A stretch of DNA of 64,000 bases from a virus: IMG/VR virus record IMGVR_UViG_3300042445_001685, positions 1-64,000 of that record. One strand, given 5' to 3'. The notes under the pieces were generated by a model. The model saw only the letters and a list, made by a program, of their open reading frames with translations, was not told the DNA's origin and searched no databases. How positions within the stretch are numbered: the first letter of the stretch is position 1; each line of letters opens with the position of its first letter. The translations under genes and the position numbers were made by a program. Positions 7,000 through 15,911 of the stretch are shown one piece after another.

Positions 7000-7128
7000 C
7001 TATTTTCCAAACAATTTCCAAAAAGAATTATTAATTGTTTTCTCTCTCAGCTTTTCATTCTGCTCTGATTGTTTTACTAATTGATTGGCTACAATTCTTT
7101 CTCTAGTAGGCTTAGTCTTCTTTTTCAT
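7000..7128 (-). CDS. Small basic protein, 42 aa
   Basis: A 42-codon gene, very basic at the N-terminus (MKKKTKPTRERIVANQLVKQ), overlapping the end of the HNH-like gene by 17 bases and ending immediately before the promoter at 6967-6999. It may bind nucleic acid, judged by charge only. Confidence 0.5.
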   Translation of the reverse strand: MKKKTKPTRERIVANQLVKQSEQNEKLREKTINNSFWKLFGK

Positions 7129-7765
7129 TCCTCTTAAAGTTTTCTGAGATGTATTGTGAACCATCTGTAGGTTCTTCTTTCCAAAGTCCTAATGATTCTA
7201 AATGCTCTTTCATAGCATCATCTACCTCCCAATCAAAATCTCTTACTTGTCTGTCTACAGAATCCTCTGCTGCTGCTACTTGCTTGTCGGTAATAGGTGA
7301 TACCGAGTACAGAAAAGAACAATTGTAACACATAAGTTCTATATTGGTAAGCTCATAGTTGACTTTATTCTTATCCTTGAATTGAAGTATCAAAGGTATT
7401 TTATGATCTGTTACCCTCTCTTCATGAAAGCCACATCGACTACATTCCTCTTTCAAGTACCCTTCAAAGATTAATCTCTGTTTGATCTTGGCTGGCTCAA
7501 AAGAAGCAACTGATATCTTCCCTTCTATTAATTCTTTAAGAGGTGCTTGCTTTCCTTTGTTAGGAAGATATTTAGGAATACCTATACCGGCTGGATTCTT
7601 ATGAACCTCCCATAGAGATATTCCTTCTTCATTCACATAAGTCTTAGCATACTTTTTGTAATGGACAAAGCTACAACGAAGAAATCGAGCTGCTCCTCTA
7701 TTACTTCTAGTATTGGCCATTGCTCTTAAGCAATCATCTTTGGATATAAATTTAGCTGGAGGCAT
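7112..7765 (-). CDS. HNH-like endonuclease domain protein
   Basis: 217 residues. The middle part carries an HNH/zinc pattern: CSRCGF (about 109-114), then DHKIPLIL, then NIELMCYNCS. This is the usual CxxC..DH.IPL..NLELMCxNC layout of phage HNH proteins, although the last expected His/Asn of the motif is replaced by Ser-Phe. The N-terminus has a helix-turn-helix-like pattern (SNRGAARFLRCSFVHYKKYA). It may be a homing or DNA-processing nuclease; activity is uncertain. Confidence 0.6.
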   Translation of the reverse strand: MPPAKFISKDDCLRAMANTRSNRGAARFLRCSFVHYKKYAKTYVNEEGISLWEVHKNPAGIGIPKYLPNKGKQAPLKELIEGKISVASFEPAKIKQRLIFEGYLKEECSRCGFHEERVTDHKIPLILQFKDKNKVNYELTNIELMCYNCSFLYSVSPITDKQVAAAEDSVDRQVRDFDWEVDDAMKEHLESLGLWKEEPTDGSQYISENFKRNEKED

Positions 7766-8172
7766 TAATCGTCGTCTTCGTCTTCTAGGTCTACATCTTC
7801 TACATCCTCTAGATCTTCTAAGTCTTCTTCTACCTCTTCGACTTCTAATTCATCGTCTAAGGCCTTTTCAATAACAGCATCTAATGCTTTAGCATCATCT
7901 GTTACTTCATCTTCGTCATAGTTTAAGATCTCTAATGGAACATTTCTAACTCCTCTTGCAGTGTTCTCCATCTCTTGAAGTCTTCTAGCAGTATCCTGAT
8001 CTAAGATATCAAGCTCTGTTACTGTATAGTCTCCTTCTCCTACTACTCTAATACGTCCTACCTTAGGCTTTACATCTGAGCAGTTAACACAGAAATCGTA
8101 TCCGTATTTTTCTAATCGGAGCTTTGGCATATCATTGCCACATCTTGTACAAGGAATCATTTCTAAATTCAT
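7765..8172 (-). CDS. Zinc-ribbon protein with long acidic tail
   Basis: 135 residues. The N-terminus has CTRCGN and CVNCS, a four-cysteine zinc ribbon. The last 30 residues are almost only Glu, Asp, Leu and Val (for example EEDLEDLEDVEDVDLEDEDDD without its last residue). Such tails can mimic nucleic acid or act as protein docking regions. First gene after the promoter at 8197-8229. Role unknown. Confidence 0.7.
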   Translation of the reverse strand: MNLEMIPCTRCGNDMPKLRLEKYGYDFCVNCSDVKPKVGRIRVVGEGDYTVTELDILDQDTARRLQEMENTARGVRNVPLEILNYDEDEVTDDAKALDAVIEKALDDELEVEEVEEDLEDLEDVEDVDLEDEDDD

Positions 8173-8196
8173 AACCGTTTTTGTTTATTAATTATA

Positions 8197-8229
8197 CCTA
8201 AATATAAGAACAATAGTCTTCTTAGGCAA
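8197..8229 (-). promoter_or_regulatory. Phage promoter
   Basis: TTG at 8227-8229, 20-nt gap, TATATTTAGG at 8197-8206, facing the zinc-ribbon gene. Confidence 0.8.
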
Positions 8230-8565
8230 CTATTTTTTAACTTCTTTTAAGCTAGTTATTACATTCCAAACCTGCTCAGGTGTTTCAAAGTCAACTGTAA
8301 TCATTTTCTTTCCGTCTGAGAGATCTATCTTTCCATCCCAATTGTCTATGGTAGGTACTTGATATAAATAATACTGTATTAATGCAAATTGTTCTTTGCT
8401 GAAGTGTATCTTAAATAGATTTTCTATTATTTGTAGGAACTTCTCTTCGTAGATAGACATATCTACTCCGATCTCTTCTTCCATGAAGTCTCTCCTATCC
8501 TCTATCTCTCTTAAAAGGATAATGTTTTCTATGAAGAGTTTCTTTTCGATTACCTCTCTAGCCAT
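8230..8565 (-). CDS. Hypothetical protein, about 111 aa
   Basis: I choose the start at 8565 (MAREVIEKKLF), which leaves a 22-base gap after the preceding gene; a longer form from 8640 would overlap that gene by 53 bases. It is helical with many charged residues. No family recognised. Confidence 0.55.
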   Translation of the reverse strand: MAREVIEKKLFIENIILLREIEDRRDFMEEEIGVDMSIYEEKFLQIIENLFKIHFSKEQFALIQYYLYQVPTIDNWDGKIDLSDGKKMITVDFETPEQVWNVITSLKEVKK

Positions 8566-8587
8566 ATCCTTTTCCTTTATACTAATA

Positions 8588-8800
8588 CTAGCCTTTAAGA
8601 AGCTGTTTAGTGTTTTCCTTAAGTCCTTCTTGTGTACCATACGTGTAGTTCTTTACTTCAAAAATTGTTAGAAAATCGTTAACTGGTAACTGTTTTGATA
8701 ATGAGAAGAATTTTACTGCTTCTTCTCTACTTGCTGCATGCAATACTCCTATTGGTTCTTGTGAAGGATTATTTTTTGAATAAAAACAAAACTGTGGCAT
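8588..8800 (-). CDS. Small phage protein, 70 aa
   Basis: It starts MPQFCFYSKNNPSQEPIGV and has the pattern of small phage proteins in which a sequence-feature word (here AASREEAVKFFSLSKQ) precedes a short beta strand. No biochemical role known. It lies between two unknown genes. Confidence 0.6.
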   Translation of the reverse strand: MPQFCFYSKNNPSQEPIGVLHAASREEAVKFFSLSKQLPVNDFLTIFEVKNYTYGTQEGLKENTKQLLKG

Positions 8801-8811
8801 AATTAATTTAT

Positions 8812-9162
8812 TTAGTCGTTACTTGATTGTGCTGCTTGATTTAAAGCATTGATAATAATCTTATCTAGATATTCGATATAGATAAAGAAACCTATAATCG
8901 TCTTATCCTTTAGTTCTCTGTCTCTCTCAACTGCTAAGCCTAGTTGTGATAGTCCTTGATTCAGTTTAGCTCCTAACTCCATAGCGATGTCGTCTTGTTG
9001 TTGCTTAGACATCCCTGCAAAGGTAGTTGGAAGGAATTGTACTTTGATTCCTTTCTTATTTGGATCTTCGTTTACATCTATCTTAAGTACAAATTTATTT
9101 CCTTTGAAATTTACTTTTGTTACTTCAGATAACATCTCTTTTATTTCGTTGATTAAGCTCAT
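8812..9162 (-). CDS. Hypothetical protein, 116 aa
   Basis: A soluble 116-residue protein (MSLINEIKEMLSEVTKVNF). It follows the saccharide operon without a clear promoter of its own, so it may be the distal part of that transcript. No domain recognised. Confidence 0.65.
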   Translation of the reverse strand: MSLINEIKEMLSEVTKVNFKGNKFVLKIDVNEDPNKKGIKVQFLPTTFAGMSKQQQDDIAMELGAKLNQGLSQLGLAVERDRELKDKTIIGFFIYIEYLDKIIINALNQAAQSSND

Positions 9163-9187
9163 ATGTTTTTATTATAAATAGTTATTA

Positions 9188-10495
9188 CTATGCAAATATA
9201 AACTTCTGTGAAGCTATTAGTGCATCTGTGGTTAACTGTTTTTTATATGTCTGCATTATATTCTCTTTCTTCTTTATATCAAATGTAAAAGGTCCGTAAC
9301 TAAAAACACCTTCTTCGTTTTGATCTACAACAGTATGTATATTTTCTATTAAATTCCTTAACTCTGCATTAAAACTCTCTTTTAGTTCTGAATACTTAAA
9401 AGAAATTACAATATCTTCTTCTATTTCTGAGTCTATATCTGTAGTTACTATCCTTGTGTTAAAGTCTGTAGGATTAAAAAACTCCTTTACAGATTCCCAA
9501 TACTCTTTAGTATACTTCCATCGAAGATTACTGTAGTAGTGTGCTTCAAACTCTATCCTATTTTTAAGTTCCTCTGCAACTTGACTATCTGTTAGGTACA
9601 TTTTCTTACAATAAGGCTCTAACCATTGAAGTAATTCAAAATTAACCATTCTATCTATCTCTACCTTAAATGCTATATTATAGACAGGTTGTGGATGATG
9701 TCCAAAGAATCCCCACTTACGGATAAATCTCTTTAACTCTTGCATGTCTGCTTGCTGCTGTAATTCATTCTTATACGCTGCATCTGCATTAGTTTTATAC
9801 CAATCTGTACCTCTACTTGATACGCAAGTAAAATGGTATACACAAGCATTCCAAGTCTGTACCATTTCTAAATCACAAAGCTCCATTCTAATAATAGTAT
9901 CAGAGTCTTCTCTAGAGCATCTGAATTGTGTGTCAAAGCCTCCTAGTATATCAAACCATGTCTTTTTATATACAGCAAATGGAGCAAAGTGTCCAACCAT
10001 GGTAGGTCTATTCTCTTTTTGTAACTCATCTACAAATAAATTAAAAGCTTCATAGTCAAATTCTTCAGGAGTAATTCCAAAGTCTTTTACAATCTTTTCT
10101 GGAGAGCCTGGATGAAGTGGAGGTTCTATTCTAGCCATCGACAATACTCTCTTCTCCGATGTTAGATTTTCTAATATATGTTTATCAAAGTCCTTACCTA
10201 CTACCATGTCTGATTGTAAGTAACATACTAGATCATTCTTAGCTGCATCAAACATTACTGATATGTTCCTTTGCCCCCCTACAGGGTAGGGGTTAGGATT
10301 TTTACATATACGTAAGTTACTTATAGAGCTTTTGTACTCATTAAGTGCTTCGTATGTATTTTGATTGTCTGAATCTATAAAGATTAATACTTCATGTTTG
10401 TCTATAGTAGTATGATCTATTAAAGAATTCAGTAATAGTTTTGTATACTCTCTTTCGTTGTTAGCTGAAGCTATGCAAAACGTAATTGATTTCAT
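9188..10495 (-). CDS. Glycosyltransferase, GT-A fold (family 2-like)
   Basis: 435 residues. The N-terminal 230 fit a GT2 enzyme: SITFCIASANNEREYTKLL at the start, the donor-site acidic motif in CYLQSDMVVG (about 93-102), and the GGFDTQFRCSREDSDTI segment near 190 typical of the acceptor and catalytic region. The C-terminal 200 residues are unlike known domains and may bind the acceptor. It lies at the 3' end of the sugar operon and is a candidate for transferring the sugar made upstream. Confidence 0.8.
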   Translation of the reverse strand: MKSITFCIASANNEREYTKLLLNSLIDHTTIDKHEVLIFIDSDNQNTYEALNEYKSSISNLRICKNPNPYPVGGQRNISVMFDAAKNDLVCYLQSDMVVGKDFDKHILENLTSEKRVLSMARIEPPLHPGSPEKIVKDFGITPEEFDYEAFNLFVDELQKENRPTMVGHFAPFAVYKKTWFDILGGFDTQFRCSREDSDTIIRMELCDLEMVQTWNACVYHFTCVSSRGTDWYKTNADAAYKNELQQQADMQELKRFIRKWGFFGHHPQPVYNIAFKVEIDRMVNFELLQWLEPYCKKMYLTDSQVAEELKNRIEFEAHYYSNLRWKYTKEYWESVKEFFNPTDFNTRIVTTDIDSEIEEDIVISFKYSELKESFNAELRNLIENIHTVVDQNEEGVFSYGPFTFDIKKKENIMQTYKKQLTTDALIASQKFIFA

Positions 10496-10496
10496 A

Positions 10497-11255
10497 TTAC
10501 TTTTTTCTTAAAACCGCTAAGTAATTTATTTGTGAAGGATCTAATACTATCTCTACTAATTCAAAGTTATCTTGAATATCTTTGTTCTGTTGGTCATTTA
10601 AGAAGCTTGAGTATAATTCTCCTGTAGATAAAGTCTGTAGAAATTCTTCTGCGATTAATGCATTATCGTATTTAAACCATCCTCTTGACTTAAGTGGATT
10701 TTGTATATCTTCCATAAAGTAGTACCCTCCTGATTTTAACACTCCTATAGCTTTCCAAAGACTCACCATCATATGATTAGGCCAGTGGCTTCCGTCTTCA
10801 ACTACAAAATCAAATCTATTAGGAAATAATTCATTTAACTCATTCCAATCATCAAAGCTTCCTTGATCAGCATAAATAAAATTAACACCTTCACTGTTTA
10901 GTTTAGTAATATCCTCTAACTTATCTCCTATTTTATGCCCCCAGAAGTTATCTACAGCATATAGATCTAAGTCTTTAAAATAACTTTTCCACATCTTAAT
11001 AGATGCATAAGGAAATCTCTTATCACAAACACCTATTTCAAGCATACTGATAGAATCGTTTTTACTACTGTTCATATATTTTTCATAAGTAGTTGAATAA
11101 TGCCAACTTCTATGTGTGGCGTATTCTGTTCCCCATGATAAATTTACTGAATCGGATGTTCCTTTATCTGTTTCAAATTGATTTGCTAATTCTGATAAAG
11201 ATTTCTCCGGGCTGTGGTAAGGGTTATTGCTGTTTGTTTTTAAAAATAATTCCAT
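10497..11255 (-). CDS. SAM-dependent methyltransferase (sugar O-methyltransferase-like)
   Basis: 252 residues with the class I methyltransferase pattern: SMLEIGVCDKRFPYASIKMW (glycine-containing motif I region), DLYAVDNFWG, and FDFVVEDGSHWPNHMM followed by SGGYYFMEDIQ. This layout resembles macrolide-sugar O-methyltransferases and related cephalosporin-hydroxylase-like proteins. It overlaps the upstream epimerase gene by 32 bases and could methylate the dedicated sugar. Confidence 0.75.
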   Translation of the reverse strand: MELFLKTNSNNPYHSPEKSLSELANQFETDKGTSDSVNLSWGTEYATHRSWHYSTTYEKYMNSSKNDSISMLEIGVCDKRFPYASIKMWKSYFKDLDLYAVDNFWGHKIGDKLEDITKLNSEGVNFIYADQGSFDDWNELNELFPNRFDFVVEDGSHWPNHMMVSLWKAIGVLKSGGYYFMEDIQNPLKSRGWFKYDNALIAEEFLQTLSTGELYSSFLNDQQNKDIQDNFELVEIVLDPSQINYLAVLRKK

Positions 11256-12024
11256 TTTTTTCTAATTGTATATAAGTGTTAATAATTCCTTGTTTTAATC
11301 CTACGAAAGCTATTGGAAGCTCGTTATAAATTCCTATGTAATTCTGTCCTGGTAAAGGATCTTGTATATTGATTGGTACTTTATTTATTGATAAGTTATT
11401 TATTTGCTGAGCTATATTACTTAACGAGACAGTATCATCATATATACAATCTACTTCTTTCAGAAGATCTTTTCCTACGATATAATACTCAATTATAGAG
11501 ATTAGATCAGGCATATAAATAAAGTCCATTAACTTATCTTGATGTATAACTATTGGATCATTATTTAGATAGCGTTGTATGTTAGATTTAATAAAGCGTG
11601 TATCTTTTTCTTTTTCATCAAACACAGCATATATTCTTAAGTTGTAAAAACTATCATACTTGTGTATAAGCTTATTTATTATCTTCTTACTAAAGCCATA
11701 TGGAGTATATTCTGTTCTATATTCAGCTCCTGAACCAAATGATATTAATTTGTTAAACTGTTCTTTTTTTCTGATTAAATTATAGAACATAATCAAGTTA
11801 TAGAAGCTAACAGTCTCATCTTCTTCTTTCAATCTATTTCCTCCTAGTGTTGCAGTATGTATTACAACATCAAAATATTTTCCTTCAAAAAAAGTATCTA
11901 CAGATTTAGAATCAAATAAATCCAGTTCTTCTCTTCCAGGAGCTATTATATGATACTTCTCCCAAAGCCTATTAGCAATACTCTTTGCTATGTATCCGTT
12001 TCCTCCTGTGATTAATATTTTCAT
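11224..12024 (-). CDS. NAD(P)-dependent sugar epimerase/reductase (SDR)
   Basis: 266 residues of the extended short-chain dehydrogenase family. TGGNGYIA (residues 6-13) is the Rossmann GxxGxxA loop, and YGFSKK near residue 113 supplies the Tyr-xxx-Lys pair. It directly follows the thiamine-enzyme gene (1-base junction), the position a ketone reductase would occupy in a yersiniose-type pathway. Confidence 0.8.
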   Translation of the reverse strand: MKILITGGNGYIAKSIANRLWEKYHIIAPGREELDLFDSKSVDTFFEGKYFDVVIHTATLGGNRLKEEDETVSFYNLIMFYNLIRKKEQFNKLISFGSGAEYRTEYTPYGFSKKIINKLIHKYDSFYNLRIYAVFDEKEKDTRFIKSNIQRYLNNDPIVIHQDKLMDFIYMPDLISIIEYYIVGKDLLKEVDCIYDDTVSLSNIAQQINNLSINKVPINIQDPLPGQNYIGIYNELPIAFVGLKQGIINTYIQLEKNGIIFKNKQQ

Positions 12025-13773
12025 CTATAAATTAAATACATCTGAGATATGCATGTCAGTTAATTCTCCTGGTATTATTCTACCTTCAGAGTCTATTCCT
12101 TTATGCACAACCTTTGGTTCGTGAATTTCATATGGATATGTAAATAGTTCGCATACAACTGGACCTTCTGTAGAGTAAACTTGTGGTATCTTACTATCAT
12201 ACTCGCTATTAGATCTTATACCTATGTAGGGTAGTCCGTAAGCTTTACATATCTTTTCTAAGTCTGGGAAGCTTATTCCACTCTCTTTACCTGATGCAAC
12301 TTGTGTACCGTTGAAGAAAGCTTGCTGAGTTATCTTAATAGATAGGTACCCATCGTTGTTTATTACAAATAACTTAACTGGCACTTTGTGATGCACTAAG
12401 GTCTGTAACTCTTGAATGTTCATCTGTAAGCTTCCATCTCCTTCTATGCATGTGATGTCTTGTCCAGGGCTTGCAAATGCTGCTCCTATTGCAGCAGGAA
12501 GCCCATACCCCATACTCGCACAGCCTACATTTGTAAATAACCTCTGACCTTGCTTTAGTTGGTAGGTCTGTAGTGTTACTACATGTGCAGATCCATTACT
12601 GGTTATAATTGGTGCTCCGTTATCAAACTCTTTTAACCTATCCGTAAAGTAATATGCACTGGCATAGTCCTTCATATTAATATGCTTATCATAGAAATAC
12701 TTCTGTGTAGATCTTGTACCCTTAATATAGTTTTGCCATACTGAGATATCTGGATTGGTAAGTACTTTTCCTTCTATTTGTTTTAAGAACGTATTAATGT
12801 CTCCTAGTATCTTTTGCTCTATATTAAAAGTATGCTTATTAGATTCATACTTATCAATATCAATAAAGATCTTTTTAGCATTTGGAGCAAATTGAGGTGT
12901 ATTATACCCTGTCATCTTTACACTCAACCTACTTCCTAGTACTATAATAAGGTCTGCTTGTTGTACAATCGTATTAGAAGTTATTTGTCCTAAGATTCCA
13001 ATACGTCCTGCATAGTATTCGTAAGTATTATCTATACAATCCACTCCTGAATGTACTCCGGAGATTACCGGTATGTTAGTTTCTTTTAATATCTTATCGA
13101 AGAGATCAAAACTATTTGAAAGTCTTATTCCATTTCCAACTAAGAATAATGGCTTTTTTGCTTGCTTAATATGCTCTAGGAATGTATTAATTTCTTCCTC
13201 CGGTATTAAACTCTCTGTCTGAGATGCTTCTGTAGGCTTTAAGTCTTCCTCTGCTACTTCAGCTCCTTGTATATCCAAAGGAATATCTATCCATACTGGA
13301 CCTGGCCTACCTCCTACTGCTATACTGTATGCTTTTTCTAATTCAAATAAGATATCTCTCTTATCTGTAATCATTGTAGCATACTTAGTCATAGGAGTAA
13401 CTGCTGATACTATATCAAATTCTTGATCTCCTATTTGTCTACAACCGCTCTTACCTACTGTCTGGGATAGAGATACTTGCCCTGATATGAATAGGGTAGG
13501 TATGCTATCTAACCAACATCCTAATACGCCTGTCAGTGTATTAGTTCCTCCTGGTCCTGTTGTAACAATACAAGCTCCTACATCTTGTTTCAACCTTGCA
13601 TAACCTTCAGCAGCCATTGCAGCAGATTGCTCATGATGAACACATACGTAGTCTAGATTTTCTGCCTTACCTAAAGAGTCTATTAGATGTATACAACCTC
13701 CTCCTGAAACTGTAAATACATGTTTGATCTTTTTAGATTCTAAAAATTGTATTACTATATCAGATACTTTCAT
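12025..13773 (-). CDS. Thiamine-diphosphate enzyme, acetolactate-synthase-like (YerE-like candidate)
   Basis: 582 residues with the three acetolactate-synthase-type domains. The Pyr domain has the catalytic Glu in CVHHEQSAAMAAEGYARL (about 44-61) and TTGPGGTNTLTG. The PP domain has the GDGSLQMNIQELQTL segment with a downstream NN, which binds Mg-ThDP. Acetolactate synthases make amino acids, but in surface-sugar clusters a close relative, YerE, adds a two-carbon unit from pyruvate to a 3,6-dideoxy-4-keto sugar. The RfbH-type gene nearby makes that role attractive (inference). Confidence 0.8.
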   Translation of the reverse strand: MKVSDIVIQFLESKKIKHVFTVSGGGCIHLIDSLGKAENLDYVCVHHEQSAAMAAEGYARLKQDVGACIVTTGPGGTNTLTGVLGCWLDSIPTLFISGQVSLSQTVGKSGCRQIGDQEFDIVSAVTPMTKYATMITDKRDILFELEKAYSIAVGGRPGPVWIDIPLDIQGAEVAEEDLKPTEASQTESLIPEEEINTFLEHIKQAKKPLFLVGNGIRLSNSFDLFDKILKETNIPVISGVHSGVDCIDNTYEYYAGRIGILGQITSNTIVQQADLIIVLGSRLSVKMTGYNTPQFAPNAKKIFIDIDKYESNKHTFNIEQKILGDINTFLKQIEGKVLTNPDISVWQNYIKGTRSTQKYFYDKHINMKDYASAYYFTDRLKEFDNGAPIITSNGSAHVVTLQTYQLKQGQRLFTNVGCASMGYGLPAAIGAAFASPGQDITCIEGDGSLQMNIQELQTLVHHKVPVKLFVINNDGYLSIKITQQAFFNGTQVASGKESGISFPDLEKICKAYGLPYIGIRSNSEYDSKIPQVYSTEGPVVCELFTYPYEIHEPKVVHKGIDSEGRIIPGELTDMHISDVFNL

Positions 13774-14155
13774 TTGCGAAAAGTGCTATATCTTTTAGGG
13801 ATTGTTCCCAATTTAAAAATCTAATTGCTTTATCATCTACATAGCAGATTGCTCTAGGCTTCTCTGCTGTAACCTCAGCAATATAACTATCCATATTATA
13901 CTTTGCAAGCCAAAGCCAAACTAATTCTATACCTGTCTTACCATTTATTAAAGGCCTATCTGCTTTTGCTTTAGCAGTATAGAGTACAATCTTATACTTG
14001 CTTGCTAGAGTTTTTAAAGCTTCTAAAGAACCTTCTATAGGAGTTCCGTAAATAGTTCCATCGTGAAATCCTAATTCATGGCTATGTATAACTCCGTCAA
14101 AATCTACTGCTACAGTATTTGACTCTTCTGATAAAACTTTATTACTGTAATTCAT
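13760..14155 (-). CDS. HAD-superfamily phosphatase-like protein
   Basis: 131 residues. VAVDFDGVIHS (about 16-26) carries the nucleophile Asp and its partner, VLYTAKAK the conserved Thr, and ICYVDDKAIRF the C-terminal Asp pair. It overlaps the thiamine-enzyme gene by 14 bases and the aldolase gene by one. It could dephosphorylate a sugar or act on a nucleotide; the substrate is unknown. Confidence 0.8.
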   Translation of the reverse strand: MNYSNKVLSEESNTVAVDFDGVIHSHELGFHDGTIYGTPIEGSLEALKTLASKYKIVLYTAKAKADRPLINGKTGIELVWLWLAKYNMDSYIAEVTAEKPRAICYVDDKAIRFLNWEQSLKDIALFANESI

Positions 14156-14955
14156 TATTTAGAGGTTATAGATTGATTAATACGGTCTTGAATCATTTTG
14201 ATTCGTTTGATATCTTGATTTGCTAAAGCTGTATAGTATTCATGCTTACTTGTCATCCATTCATATTCAAACATCTGAGCTTTTGATAAAGCTCTTGATA
14301 AGTTCTTTAACGCTATTGAAGGATCAAAGATACAGTATCTAGTTTCAAATTTGTCTAGTAACCCTTCTGAGTGTAATTTTTTAAGGAAGTCTAATGACTC
14401 AATAGATACAGCTCCTCCTAAACAAGCTTTTAGTCCATTAGCTTTTGCTTTAGTAAATACTTGTTTTGCAAGTTTATAAACCTCTTCACTGTTTACATAA
14501 GACCTATCCTTACCCATTGACGATACTAAGTCAACTCTACCTACAGTTACTCCGTATAAGTCTTGAATCTCAGGAATAGATAATATCTTATCTGAATTAT
14601 TCATAGCAGTAATTGTCTCTAGGTTTACGTTTAATTGTAAGGTACTTAGAACATCTTCTGAGATATGAGCTTTGGTGGCTTGTAAGAACTTCACTAATCC
14701 AAATTCAGACTCAACCATAGGGGCTACAATTCCTTTTACTCCAATAACAGTAGAGTCTTTTAAATCTCTAATTGCTTCTGGACCTCCGATCTTTAATGTA
14801 ACTTTAGTATTAGCTTCATTACATACTTGCTTAAGCCTAACTGTTTCGTTAAAGGTAGCACCTTCATCTTCGAAACTAGTTTTAATACCTACTAACCCTT
14901 CGTTATCGATAAGGTCAGCTAGGATTTTTACGCATTTTGATTCTCTTGTGTTCAT
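14155..14955 (-). CDS. HpcH/HpaI-type aldolase (citrate lyase superfamily)
   Basis: 266 residues in a TIM-barrel pattern: VTLKIGGPEAIRDLKD, KGIVAPMVESEFGLVKFL (the metal-binding Glu), and LQLNVNLETI. These enzymes make or break bonds to pyruvate. In bacterial O-antigen clusters such genes accompany thiamine enzymes and RfbH. Here it may feed pyruvate to the thiamine enzyme or add a pyruvyl unit to a sugar (inference). Confidence 0.75.
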   Translation of the reverse strand: MNTRESKCVKILADLIDNEGLVGIKTSFEDEGATFNETVRLKQVCNEANTKVTLKIGGPEAIRDLKDSTVIGVKGIVAPMVESEFGLVKFLQATKAHISEDVLSTLQLNVNLETITAMNNSDKILSIPEIQDLYGVTVGRVDLVSSMGKDRSYVNSEEVYKLAKQVFTKAKANGLKACLGGAVSIESLDFLKKLHSEGLLDKFETRYCIFDPSIALKNLSRALSKAQMFEYEWMTSKHEYYTALANQDIKRIKMIQDRINQSITSK

Positions 14956-14957
14956 AT

Positions 14958-15911
14958 TTACCAGATAAATTTTTCTCTACTATTTTCTACAATATACTTT
15001 AATTCAGTATCAAAGTTAATTTGAGGCTTCCATCCTAATGCTCTTAGCTTATCATCATTCAAAGCATACCTAACATCCTGTCCTTGTCTATTACATGAGA
15101 AGTCTATAAAGTCTTCTAGTATGTAAACCTGATCCTTATTATACAATGTAAGAACTTTTTTGATAGTATCCAAATTACTTTGTTCAAATCCTCCACAAAT
15201 ATTAAAGATTTCATTCTGTACTCCTGATTCAATAATTGTTATAACTGCCTTGGCAGTATCCTGAGCATGAAGCCAAGTCCTTATTGGAGTACCTCCATTA
15301 TGTAGAGGAATCTTTTTTCCTAGTTTTAAGTACTTCAAAGCTTTAGGAATTAACTTCTCAACATATTGCCCTATTCCGTAATTGTTTGTTGGTCGAACTA
15401 TTACATATGGAAGATTATAAGTCCTACCCCATGCCGTTACTAACATATCTGCTGCTGCTTTAGTAGCTGAATATGGATTAGAAGGTTTAAGTAGATCTGT
15501 TTCGATATGCTCTCCCTCTTCAATATCTCCATATACTTCGTCTGTACTGAAGTGAAGGAGTATAGGTTTAGATACGTTCTCTCCTCTGTGGTTCTTAATT
15601 AACTCTAATAGGTTATGAACTCCGTTTATATTTGAAGATACAAAATCATCTGAATTAGCAATTGAATTACCTACATGAGTTTCAGCTGCTGTATTGATAA
15701 TATAATCGCAATCGTATAAGAACTTTAAATCATTTATATCACAATCTACAAAAGAAAAGTTACTGTACTCTTTGAAATCTTTTAGTAGAGTTTTATTAGC
15801 TGCATAGGTTCCTTTATCAACTCCCTTAACATACCATCCTTTATTAAGACATGCTCTTGTTATATAGGATCCTATAAACCCTAAGCACCCTGTTACATAA
15901 ACTACTTTCAT
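14958..15911 (-). CDS. NDP-sugar 4,6-dehydratase/epimerase (RmlB-like SDR)
   Basis: 317 residues. TGCLGFIGSYI (residues 7-17) is the NAD loop. The segment HFSTDEVYGDIEEGE followed by NPYSATKAAADML gives the dehydratase-type Thr-Asp-Glu and Tyr-xxx-Lys residues. RPTNNYGIGQY and RQGQDVRYALNDDKLRALGW (nucleotide end) complete the RmlB/RfbG pattern. It is expected to turn an NDP-hexose into the 4-keto-6-deoxy form that the next enzyme, RfbH-type, dehydrates. Confidence 0.85.
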   Translation of the reverse strand: MKVVYVTGCLGFIGSYITRACLNKGWYVKGVDKGTYAANKTLLKDFKEYSNFSFVDCDINDLKFLYDCDYIINTAAETHVGNSIANSDDFVSSNINGVHNLLELIKNHRGENVSKPILLHFSTDEVYGDIEEGEHIETDLLKPSNPYSATKAAADMLVTAWGRTYNLPYVIVRPTNNYGIGQYVEKLIPKALKYLKLGKKIPLHNGGTPIRTWLHAQDTAKAVITIIESGVQNEIFNICGGFEQSNLDTIKKVLTLYNKDQVYILEDFIDFSCNRQGQDVRYALNDDKLRALGWKPQINFDTELKYIVENSREKFIW